Positions 10,294 through 19,710 of a DNA stretch of 64,000 nucleotides are shown here, piece by piece. Under the pieces are notes generated by a model, which worked only from the letters and a program-made list of their open reading frames with translations, did no database searches and was not told the DNA's origin. The stretch covers positions 496,802 through 560,801 of the forward strand of contig NW_015961970.1 in the NCBI RefSeq assembly GCF_000497045.1, given 5' to 3'. This DNA comes from Kalmanozyma brasiliensis GHG001. Its lineage: Eukaryota > Basidiomycota > Ustilaginomycetes > Ustilaginales. The position numbers were made by a program, and so were the translations under genes. Positions within the stretch are counted from its first letter, which is position 1, and each line of letters opens with the position of its first letter.

Positions 10294-11550
10294 TCAAATG
10301 TAAATGCCAAACGGCTTGAGCTTCTCACAGCTATCGTAGACCTCCTCCATGATCTTCTTAGCGGCCGCCTCATCCGCGCCGATGCCGAGGAAGCCTCTGG
10401 TCGCACGCAGCCTGTTCTCTTGGTACTCTCTCGCACGTTCGCAGCTCGAATACATGGCCTGCTTGTACGAGTTCTCCACGCGGTTCTCGAACCCGGCGAG
10501 GTCGCGCTTGCTGTTCTCGCCCGTGACAAAGGGGTGGCTGTTGAACTGGTTGTCGTTGACGTAGTACGGCACGTGGTGTTTGGTCGTCATGCGCTGTGTG
10601 CTGTACGTCGTCGAGGGGTTCCAGGTGAAGTTGGGATCTGGTGTCGAGAAGAGCGAGGGTGCGTAAGCGAGCAGACTGAAGAGACCGAGCACGAGAAGCG
10701 GGAGGAGCTGGAGCAGAATGTTGGCGTTTTGCGGTTCAGGCGCACGTCGTTGCCCTTGACGTTGCTGGCGGAACTGATGGGTGCGCATGCCTGGCCCGCC
10801 GAACGTGAATGTTGTGCCGCCAAACTGTGTCCCGCCCATGCCCATGCCTCCGCCAAAGAACATGTTGAACAGGTCGTTGGGGTCGATCTCGTCGCCGAAT
10901 CCGCCGCCTCGGAATGGCGTCCCTCTCATGCCACCAAACGGGTTGCCGTGTCCGGCCGCCGCTGCTCCTGCTGCCGACCGCGCATTGTCAGGATCTCCAC
11001 CGTAACGGTCGTACGCCGCTCGCTTGTCTCCATCAGTGAGAATGCTGAACGCTTTCGATACGGTTTTGAACGCCTCGTCGGCACCCGGAGCACCATTCTT
11101 GTCCGGATGCAGCTGGAGCGCCAGCTTCTTGTACGCCTTCTTGATACCGTTCTCGTCGACGCTCTTCTCCACCCCGAGCACTGCGTAGAAGTCTCCTCCA
11201 GCCTTCTTGACTTTCGTAACGACCTCCATTTGCGCTTGCGTGTAGGCTCGCTTCGGCGCCGTGTGTGTTGTTTCTGAGCGTCCATTTGTCTGAGCGCTCG
11301 CGCGAGACCGCAATCCTTCGGCCGACGAAGATGCTCCAGCAGTGGTAGATGATGTCGATGCAGACGCAGAGGTCGAGGCGCCGTTGCCGGATGCACCGCT
11401 CTTTTCGAGCCGCACGAGCAGCGCTTCTGCCGATGGCGTCTTGAAGATGGCGATGCTCTTCTTGGTCCACTTGATGGCTGCTGCAGTGTCTCCGTTTGCG
11501 TCGTGCTTAAACGCGAGCCGGAGGGCCTTCTGTGCGTCATCTGCCTCCAT
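10294..11550 (-). CDS. ER-membrane DnaJ (Hsp40) protein, DNAJB12/14-like
   Basis: Probable co-chaperone that recruits Hsp70 to the cytosolic face of the ER in membrane-protein quality control (DNAJB12/DNAJB14 family). The 418-residue protein starts at the ATG at 11550 ([14 protein letters not shown]), an N-terminal helical hairpin typical of this family. The J domain spans about 119-185 with HPD at 148-150. A Gly/Phe-rich segment (about 195-255) follows, then one hydrophobic segment at 278-296 ([19 protein letters not shown]). A conserved C-terminal domain (DUF1977-like) carries YYVNDNQF. It lies head-to-head with MDM34. Yeast Hlj1 is a shorter functional analogue, so I give no symbol. Confidence 0.88.
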   Translation of the reverse strand: MEADDAQKALRLAFKHDANGDTAAAIKWTKKSIAIFKTPSAEALLVRLEKSGASGNGASTSASASTSSTTAGASSSAEGLRSRASAQTNGRSETTHTAPKRAYTQAQMEVVTKVKKAGGDFYAVLGVEKSVDENGIKKAYKKLALQLHPDKNGAPGADEAFKTVSKAFSILTDGDKRAAYDRYGGDPDNARSAAGAAAAGHGNPFGGMRGTPFRGGGFGDEIDPNDLFNMFFGGGMGMGGTQFGGTTFTFGGPGMRTHQFRQQRQGQRRAPEPQNANILLQLLPLLVLGLFSLLAYAPSLFSTPDPNFTWNPSTTYSTQRMTTKHHVPYYVNDNQFNSHPFVTGENSKRDLAGFENRVENSYKQAMYSSCERAREYQENRLRATRGFLGIGADEAAAKKIMEEVYDSCEKLKPFGIYI

Positions 11551-12228
11551 CTTTTTCAATAAGCCGGCGCGAGATCGACAGGATCGGAGGGTGAAGGTTC
11601 GATAGATACAGCAAGAGCCGGTGTCGCTGTTACGAGATGTCGCGGTGCGGTGCGAGTTCGTGTTGCGTGACACGGCTACAGCTGTGACTCTGCGACGAGC
11701 TAGACGAATGTGGGTCGAGGATGCTTGATAGGTGCCGATGTCAAGATGTCAGGCTGTTCTTGAGAAGGTTGATTGGGATCTGTGCGGTCGCTTGCAAGCG
11801 CTAACCTTCTCGAATACGTGTCTCGCGGGCCGAATTTCGCCTCGAGTACAAAGTCGATGTAACAAGTGTAAAAATTCGGCTCGCTTAACCAAGCCAAAAG
11901 GTTCGAGTTTCAGGTTTTGGTTCCGAACGACAGCGAAGTGGGTGTTGCACTCGCTCCCGGAGCCCAATGCCTCCACCATCTCAACGACTAGCAACGACTT
12001 GCAAACGTTTTCTCTCGATTGCCGGCACCAATCCGACCCATCACGACCGGCATAGGCAAACACAGCAGATGCGACTCACCAGCAGCATCGAAGGGCAGTG
12101 AGCGCTGGCGCCATCCCTCTCAGATCCAATGTCGACCACCTCCCCGTAGTCTTTCGCCGTCTGGGCCCAACCACTACTCCTTCCTCATCGATACCCTGGA
12201 CCTCTTCAGTCCAGACTACTAGTGCAAC
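11551..12228. promoter_or_regulatory. Divergent promoter between ER J-protein and MDM34
   Basis: 678 bases between two divergent start codons. No gene or clear element was recognised. Confidence 0.4.
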
Positions 12229-15200
12229 ATGTCGTTCAACTTCAAATGGCCCACCTTCTCGGATGACTTCCACACGAGCGCGGCACAGATGCTCAACAGC
12301 GCGCTCAATCGTGGTCCCAAACCCAAAGTCATCGCCGATGATATCCTGGTCGAAGAGCTCGGCATGGGCACCATCCCGCCCGAGCTCGAAATCCTCGAGA
12401 TTGGCGACCTAGGCACCGACCGCTTCCGTGGTATCTTCCGACTCACGTATGCTGGCGACGCGCATCTCGTTCTCAAGACCAAGGTGCAGGCCAACCCCCT
12501 CTCCAAACCGAATCGACCCGACATCGGCCTCTTTCCTTCTTCCAATGCTTCTAGAGGTATCCTCTTCGCCGCAGCACCACTTGTCGTACCCATGCACCTG
12601 CGACTCTCCTCCGTGAAGCTGCGAGCCATCGTCGTGCTCGTCGTATCCAAGGCAAAGGGCATCACGCTCGTCTTCAAGAATGACCCGCTCGAGAGCGTCG
12701 AGGTGAGCTCCACCTTTGACAGCGTCGCAGTCATCCAAAAGTACCTGCAGCAAGAGATTGAGGGACAGCTTCGCGAAATGTTCCGCGAAGACCTGCCCGG
12801 CATCATTCACAGACTGAGCCAAAAGTGGCTCAGCGGCGAGGTCAAGTCGGAGAAGGATAACGCCAAACAGAAGGCCGAGGCAGAGACGTCGTCTGCGCGG
12901 TCGAAAGAGCCCTCGCTCACTCGGTCTACCAGCGCACCTCTGCCCATCACCGAAACCGCTCCGGAAGGCACGCCGCGGCGAATGCGTTCCAAAAGCAAAC
13001 TGAGCAGCAAAGCGGCTGGCAGCGTGGCTGGATCGGCCACGTCGCCAACACGTTCGTCCAGCCGGTCACCTCAAAAGCCACGCGCGACGCGCCGACCCGG
13101 TCACGTTGCGAAAGCGGCATCCACCTCAGCTGCTCTGCTGCACGCCGAGACTCCTGCCTCACATGCGTCGCCCTTCGATGCAGCCTTCCCCGATATCGAG
13201 AACTACGACCCGACGTACGGCCTGCGTCCTGATGACCTGCCCATCCACAGCGGGTTCTCGGGGCTGGGCCGCCTGGCGCAACGAGGTCTTGGCGGTCTCA
13301 AGGATCTCACGGGTTCTCCTGACTTGGGCGCGAGCAACACAGCAGACAAGCCCGACGTCCATCTCGACGGCACTGCAATGTTCGACGACTATGACAGGCA
13401 ATCTGACGAAGACGCTCTGCAGGAAGAGCAGGAGCAAGATCTTTCGGGGAGCTCGCCAGAAGACGACCGCCCTGAAGACGATGTGACAACCGACTCGGAT
13501 CTCGAAGCAACTTCTGACGATGTTGGCGATGATGTCTCGGATCTCGACGAGCAAGAGAGAGCCAGTCTGGTGGATACTTCCCTCGACTATTCTCGGTTCG
13601 GCTACCCTCCAGCGTCAGCTGCCTTCTCCGACACGCACGAGCTCAATCGAGCTTCTTCGATCATCTTTGATGACCAGCCCCAGCTCTCGACAAAGCGCAG
13701 CAAGCGTGCTCTGACGAGCGTTCGAAGGGCATCCTCGAGCAGGTCCGACAAGTCATCCATCGCAGGCCCTTCCAGGAGGAGAGAAGAGCCAGAAGTCATC
13801 TACGAGACCATTCCGGCCGTAGGAGGAGGCACGATTACCAGGCCGAGAATCTATCACACCGCCAGCAAGGTGCAGCCGCCCGAGGTAGACTGGGACGACG
13901 AGGACACTGCGCGGCCATCTCAATACGGAGGTACTCCATCGACAAGAACTGGAGCGACGCGATTCGGGTCCGACTGGGGCAGCGCCACCATGGGTGCACA
14001 GAGCTCACGCACGAACACGGTGCGAGGCGCGCACGACTCACCACAGCTCGATGCTGCGTTCGTTTCACGCGACAGCAGCGAGGAGAGCTTGATCGACCTG
14101 CCGCCCGAGTCAATGCACAGCAGCGATGCGTCGCGCCAGCCTACGCCTGACGCAGGACCATCATCCGGGTCTGGCTCAGAACCGAGGGCAGGTGCAGCAC
14201 GCCGAGGACCCGCCTCGATCAGTCGAGAATCTTCGTATCGCGACCTTTCGAGTCAAGACCTCCATTGGGACCACAGTGCCACGAGCACCGCTCCCACATC
14301 GTCTCAGTCGCAAGGCTGGGACACGTACAGCCGTCCTGGTGCTGCAGCTCGCAATGGTACCGCGATGGAACTCGGAGATGCCCAGTCCAATTCGGGCATC
14401 AAGTTTCGCAAGAACAAAAGCGCCAACCATGGGCGCTCTCAGACCATGGGCGGCGGAAGCGAGCGCTCTAGCTTTGCTGCTCAGAGGCCGGGAGAGGGAG
14501 CGGGAATGGCAGCCACGCCGGCACGACACCGGGCGTCAGCTGTCGCTCGACCAGGATTCATCACCTACGCGACGTCTCCACCTCGCGAATCGTCGACATG
14601 GCAAAACACTCCGCCCCTGCGTGCTTCGCCGGGTCGGGATGCCACCTTGTCGACGTCGCCAGGTGCGGCGCAGGACATGCTCTCCATCTCGCCGTTCCGA
14701 GACTCTGCCCTGCATCATGGTAGCTCTCGAGATGTCTCTAGCATGGGCGGAGTCTTTACCAGCGCGAGCAACAGTCCGCAAAAGGCTGGGCAGAGCAAGA
14801 GTGCCCAAGGTCCAGGTGCCGCCCCGACGCATTTGTCCATCGACGCCTCGGCTCACTTTCTGGACCTGGTCAACTCGAACCACACCCTGAGCCCGTTCAC
14901 GAGGAACATGGAGCATTTCACGGTGCGAAGCGCGCCGGTGACGCCTGGTTGGCAGACGACATCCGGCAGCGCCAGTGCTGTAGGAAGCAGCGCTGCGAGC
15001 GGAACAGGCACCACGAGTGGCAGCTCCCAGACTGGGGCTCGGCACAAGACTAGGCATGGTGATGGCAAGACGAGCTCCAGACAGCCCGCTAGCAGTCACG
15101 GTGGCTCTGTCCTGGCGCATCACACCGCTCCTCCTGGTCCATCGACCGCCTTGCCTGCGCGACGACGCCGCACCTTCCAGCTGGGAGGCTCGAGCTCGTC

Positions 15201-15474
15201 GGCCAACGCCGCTGCGTCTCCATCCAAGGCTCAATCCCAGCGCGAGGAGTTACCTTCCGACAGCGTCGCATCAGACGAGCTCGGCTTTGCTCCCTATGCA
15301 GGCTCGGGCGTCAAACCTTTCCGCGCTCCCGCATCTTCAGCTTCGGATGCGTCGTCCAAAGGTAATCGATCGGGCATCAAGGATCTGCGCAGGAGAAGCC
15401 GACCAGGATCGATGGGTCCGCCCTCCGAGGCCGCGCGGATGAGCGCGCTTCGTTGGGAAGCCATTCGTGAATAG
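12229..15474 (+). CDS. MDM34: ERMES subunit Mdm34
   Basis: Outer-membrane component of the ER-mitochondria encounter structure, which tethers the two organelles and moves phospholipid between them. The start MSFNFKWPTFSDDF is diagnostic of Mdm34. The lipid-binding SMP/TULIP domain occupies about residues 1-205 (ILVEELGMGTIPPELEILEIGD, then LVVPMHLRLSSVKLRAIVVLVVSK) and ends before VKSEKDNAK. The remaining about 870 residues are Ser/Thr/Pro-rich, with acidic runs and Arg-Ser patches, and look disordered. At 1081 aa it is more than twice yeast Mdm34 (459), mainly from this tail. The frame is open throughout, with no intron. Confidence 0.93.
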   Translation: MSFNFKWPTFSDDFHTSAAQMLNSALNRGPKPKVIADDILVEELGMGTIPPELEILEIGDLGTDRFRGIFRLTYAGDAHLVLKTKVQANPLSKPNRPDIGLFPSSNASRGILFAAAPLVVPMHLRLSSVKLRAIVVLVVSKAKGITLVFKNDPLESVEVSSTFDSVAVIQKYLQQEIEGQLREMFREDLPGIIHRLSQKWLSGEVKSEKDNAKQKAEAETSSARSKEPSLTRSTSAPLPITETAPEGTPRRMRSKSKLSSKAAGSVAGSATSPTRSSSRSPQKPRATRRPGHVAKAASTSAALLHAETPASHASPFDAAFPDIENYDPTYGLRPDDLPIHSGFSGLGRLAQRGLGGLKDLTGSPDLGASNTADKPDVHLDGTAMFDDYDRQSDEDALQEEQEQDLSGSSPEDDRPEDDVTTDSDLEATSDDVGDDVSDLDEQERASLVDTSLDYSRFGYPPASAAFSDTHELNRASSIIFDDQPQLSTKRSKRALTSVRRASSSRSDKSSIAGPSRRREEPEVIYETIPAVGGGTITRPRIYHTASKVQPPEVDWDDEDTARPSQYGGTPSTRTGATRFGSDWGSATMGAQSSRTNTVRGAHDSPQLDAAFVSRDSSEESLIDLPPESMHSSDASRQPTPDAGPSSGSGSEPRAGAARRGPASISRESSYRDLSSQDLHWDHSATSTAPTSSQSQGWDTYSRPGAAARNGTAMELGDAQSNSGIKFRKNKSANHGRSQTMGGGSERSSFAAQRPGEGAGMAATPARHRASAVARPGFITYATSPPRESSTWQNTPPLRASPGRDATLSTSPGAAQDMLSISPFRDSALHHGSSRDVSSMGGVFTSASNSPQKAGQSKSAQGPGAAPTHLSIDASAHFLDLVNSNHTLSPFTRNMEHFTVRSAPVTPGWQTTSGSASAVGSSAASGTGTTSGSSQTGARHKTRHGDGKTSSRQPASSHGGSVLAHHTAPPGPSTALPARRRRTFQLGGSSSSANAAASPSKAQSQREELPSDSVASDELGFAPYAGSGVKPFRAPASSASDASSKGNRSGIKDLRRRSRPGSMGPPSEAARMSALRWEAIRE

Positions 15475-18400
15475 ACTTAGATCTTAGATACCCCCACTCA
15501 ATGTTATGCTTTGCTGTCACGCGTTATGCTGTGCGAATGAAAGCCACAGTGGCAAGCTCTCGGCTGCCTCGGGGGAGCTTGACGCGGCCGTGGTCAGCCG
15601 GAACGTGCCGGTGTGGATGCGTCTTGGCGCGATCCCAGCGGGCGCTACTCTCAGCTGTCACATTGAGTTGACGAAAATGATTGCCGCTGCTATCTCCTCA
15701 AGTAGAGATCTTAGATCGACGTGCAGCAACGGAAGCGAGTCGAAGAGAACAGTCTTCGCGAGGCCGCCGAGGTCGAGCTAGTGCAAGGGGTGAGAATTCT
15801 TGGCCCTCGGCTGAGGCCGCCGCCGCTAACTTAGTCACGCAGCTTGCAGCCGTCATTGTTGCGTGCCCTCGGGATGTCCTGAGCGGCGCGCACAATGCCA
15901 ACGAGGAAGCGGTCCGACGGCATGCGGCCTTCGCACTAGGCCGCCTTGGCAGGCATGCTTCGTTCGCTGATCGTGTCCAAATTTGGTACTCTCCAATCTC
16001 ACATTTCGACAAAATGCAGCGAACGGCGACATTATTGACCGAGCCCCTGGAGACATCCGTTTCGCTCAGAGAGGTTGACCGTTGGACGATCGCCGCAGCT
16101 GACATCGAAACGAGTCGTACCTGAGATCGTGGGGTCCCAGGAGAACGTTACCGGTGCAACCACACACGATGAGCGGGTCCCCGCATTCTCCCCTTCATCA
16201 CAACGACGACGATGAGTGGGGAAAGAGGATCGCAAACTTTGCCTCATTGCTGGATTCGGCGTAAATCGCGCACCTCGAAACCCCACCGAGATCCCTTTGC
16301 CCCCCATGCCAAGGCTACGCTTTGCAATCCGACCCGTCGAGCGAGTTGGATGAGGGTCCAGGGTTGCACTTCCGGAGAGCGGAGATGTGACCCCTCCGGC
16401 ATTTCATATTGAAGCAACGGTCGTGTGGGTGTGGGTTCCAAATCATCGTGCCAAGAACCCGACTCAGTGTACCGCGAATTGTAAGCCTTGTGACCGAGCA
16501 GCATCCGAATTTGCGCAACGCGAAATGGCGCCTTTCCCCGCGCTGTTGGTGGGGTCCGAACCAGACACGGTGTGTGGGTTTGGGAAAGCCAAGAAACAGC
16601 GAGGAATGTTGTTAAGGGGAAGGATCTTTCCGCGATCCGACCTGGAACAAGCGTGATCTTGCGCCACGACAGGTTGATCGATTAGCAGCAGTCGGTTGCC
16701 GGAACGCTACGTGCGAGCCCGCGTGATCACTCCTGACACATTGCACGGCACCCTACAGCCGAACCACTCAGGAGGCGACAGGTCGGCAGATGGCGGTCTC
16801 ATTGTTCGGTTGAATTGGAGCTCGGACGGAAGGCAAGATGGGATGGCGGGATCTCATCTGGGTTTGCGCGGTGTTGGCGTGATTCTCGGCACGTCCAGCT
16901 GTCGCTTTCGGCAGAGACGCATGCCTTTGAAGACGAGTTGACGCCTTGGCATTGTATTGTGCGCCTTGGATGACAAGAAGACGGATGTCGAGACTGACAC
17001 CTTCCTCGGTGGTGCTCTCAATTCCGACCACGAGGTTGCTTAATGGGCGGCCCGACCCTTGAGAAACCAACCAGTGCGTCAATGGTGCGTTTGAAACTGC
17101 AACGTACGCCATGCCGCGGTCGGCAACGGCTCGCTGGGAGGGTTAAACGCATGAGAGAGCTGGCTGGTAGGACCTCTGGAGCGCAAGGTCAAAGCCACGC
17201 GAAGCTGTTGACCCTAGGCTCTGCTTGGCTCGAAATTCTCCGGCGGGCCAGAGCGTGGTGCGAGCTGCAACCCTTGACCCATCTGCTTAATCTGCGAAAC
17301 TTGCCCAATCACGCAAAGCCAAATTTGCCAAAACTGCTTCCGGTCGAGCGAGAAAAATCAAATCGCGCCCTGGTCAGCCAGCCTGCCAAAGACAAATTTT
17401 TTGACCCCAGGGCGAGACCCTCCAGCGGGCCGTTAAAAGTTTTGATTGACCGGCGACCGAGAATGAACCTCTTGCAAAACAACAGGAGACGCCGCGGCAG
17501 TCAGCCCCTTTTACTGCACTCTGCATCCCACAAGAGATAGCATTGACGTCGACACGGCAGTTGTGTATCAAGGAAGTGCCAGCAATGGTCAGAACAAGGT
17601 CGGTTCGAGATGAACCGCAACCGAGCCAAACACCAGTGGTGGGAAGGTGCTCTTAGCTTGGGCTTGGGCCTTGGCTTGGCGAAGAGGTCTTTGCGTGCCA
17701 AGTCGAGAAGGAAAATGGAAAGAGCCGGCCAATTCGATCAACTGGCTGGCCCTGAGAGGCTTGCATTTTGGATTGCGTCTGGTTTGCGTCGGGTCGCGCC
17801 AAGTCGACGGGAGTGTGACAGGGTGGATTGTGCTTGAGCCAGCTTCTGGCTGCCAGAGAAGGGCGTTTGGCTTTCTCAGCTGCACCCCTGCTGCTGCCTG
17901 CAGCTCCCCCTGAACTCCGAACAGGTCAACTCTGAGCTTGTGCCTTGTGCCGCAAACAAGAGACGGTCGATCACTGCAGCTCAATGCGTGCGTCTGCTTG
18001 TTCTGATTGGGTCTTCATCTGCAGCAGTGATCGGTGGCGAGCAGACCTCCTGTCGAGCCAGCCGAGATCGTATTGTGTTTGTGCTAGTCGAGAGCCTCAG
18101 CTCGTCATCCAGTGATGGTGCTCCTCGCTACCAGCTTTTTAGAGTGCGTCAGACAGTGAACGTGTTCTGTCCAGCTTCGGTCGCAAGAGCCAGCGCCCCA
18201 CGCCGTGCCGCGAAAATTTGCAACCCGGACCTGCTCGGTTGCTAGCCCGAAGCGAGCTGGAACTGACACAAAAGGCAAGCGAAAAAGGACCGAACTTGTT
18301 CTTATCTCTTCGCCCTGAACAGCTGGCTAAATTGAATTCTTGCGTCGATTCAAAAGTGGCGAAGCGGACCGGCCCCCAAAGGCACGCGGCGGAATTGAGG

Positions 18401-19069
18401 ACAGGCCACGCCAAGCCAAGCGACAGACCAAAGCAAAAATGTCTGACAGCTGAACGTCGATCTCTCTCATGCAGCTCAAGGCACTGGACCCGTGTTGGCC
18501 TTGGATTGCATGAGAGATTAGAATGCCGTCAGTTTCTTCCTGTTTTGCACAGGACACGGGCAGGGCCAAGTTGCGACCCTTGAAGCCCCACGCAAAGAAA
18601 GAGAACAGGGACAAACTTTGATGTTTGTTCGGCACCAAGGCTCAAATGATGGACTGCCGATTGGCCAAGATACGCACCCATGCATGCACGCTCCCTCGAG
18701 GATGATGAAAGGTGGGTGCGTGCCTGTCAGCCGGGTTGACTTTTTGCGTTTTGCGTGCGCTTTGGCTGGAAAGGGGGCTGTCGCTTTTGTTCGGTTCAAG
18801 TTCAAGTGGATGACAGAGGCAGGATTGGTGTCGAGTTTCTGCTTTGCCCGCCGCCCCCCTTTGCCCTGTCTTGGGTGGTTGGGCCCCCCATTTGTCTTCA
18901 TGCAGAGACGATGAAGGTCTGCAGCCGTTGGAACGGCGACGGCAACGAGAAGAACAGAGAGCGCCCTTTTCGCCTTTGGCCTGGCTCGAGAGTGTGTTGT
19001 GATCCCGCCGCTTTCTGCAAATCTGAGAGGGCATCACCGCCGCCGTCGCCCTCATTCCCCCTTCTCAGA
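15475..19069. other. Long gene-free region upstream of the H+-ATPase
   Basis: About 3.6 kb with only short, overlapping, unrelated ORFs on all frames. None has a recognisable domain, a good start context or a codon bias like the neighbours. No transposase, reverse transcriptase, tRNA or 5S rRNA was seen. It probably acts as an extended upstream regulatory region, or hides non-coding transcripts that cannot be called from sequence alone. Confidence 0.5.
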
Positions 19070-19077
19070 ATATATAC
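19070..19077 (+). promoter_or_regulatory. TATA box of the H+-ATPase gene
   Basis: The sequence ATATATAC is followed by a long pyrimidine-rich leader and lies about 270 bases before the 5'UTR intron donor. Position and context fit a strong TATA promoter for a highly expressed gene. Confidence 0.55.
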
Positions 19078-19342
19078 CCTCCTGGACCCCCTCTCACCGC
19101 TTCTCTGTTCCCCATCTTCTTCACCTTTGATCACCTTCCCTCTCTCCACCACCACCGTTCGTCCACTTCCACGACTAACGGGCACAAGCGCCGTCTCAGC
19201 CCCCCTTATCTGCATTCTCGTCCTTTCGACCGTCGAGAGCAGCTTTTCCCCCTTCGTTCATTCCCGACGTTCGAGCAATTCTACAGTTGCCTTTCGTTGA
19301 CCAGCTTGATCGAATTCGACTGACTACCAATTCAGCAATAGA

Positions 19343-19698
19343 GTAAGTTGCACTCCTTTGTGACGCACCACTGCGCCTTGTTTCCTTCTACCGCGTCGGC
19401 CGACGAGCCGAACGATGCATTGTCTTTTTCCGGAGATGGGGTGCACTTCATTGCCAAGCCACGACTGTGCTGCGGCGGTCTGCTGCAGCGTAATCCGGGG
19501 CTGTCCGATTGGCTGCATGGCTGGCTGGCTGGCAGGCCGGCACACGGCAGAAATGAAGAGCGCACCTCCTATCCTCCCATCTCTCCCACTCGCTCAAATC
19601 TCACACTTCACAAACGCAGGCGCTGACTCTCTCTTTCACTCCTGCCATCTACCCCGTATTTTCAGACTCTTTCCCCTCTTTCTCTCTCCCCTTTTCAG
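19343..19698 (+). other. Probable 5'UTR intron of the H+-ATPase gene
   Basis: A GTAAGT donor at 19343 and a pyrimidine-rich acceptor (CCCCTTTTCAG) ending at 19698 flank 356 bases, 12 bases before the ATG at 19711. Several ATGs lie inside the interval, and removing it leaves a clean leader. I saw no C/D snoRNA boxes inside. Confidence 0.6.
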
Positions 19699-19710
19699 CA
19701 ATTCGCCAAC

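Noticed and set aside
10252..11277. 341-codon plus-strand frame opposite the J-protein
   Set aside because: Antisense to a gene with clear J domain, HPD and membrane segment.
15475..19300. Possible 5S rRNA, U6 or transposon in the gene-free block
   Set aside because: No match to conserved cores of 5S or U6 and no transposase or reverse transcriptase motifs were found by eye.
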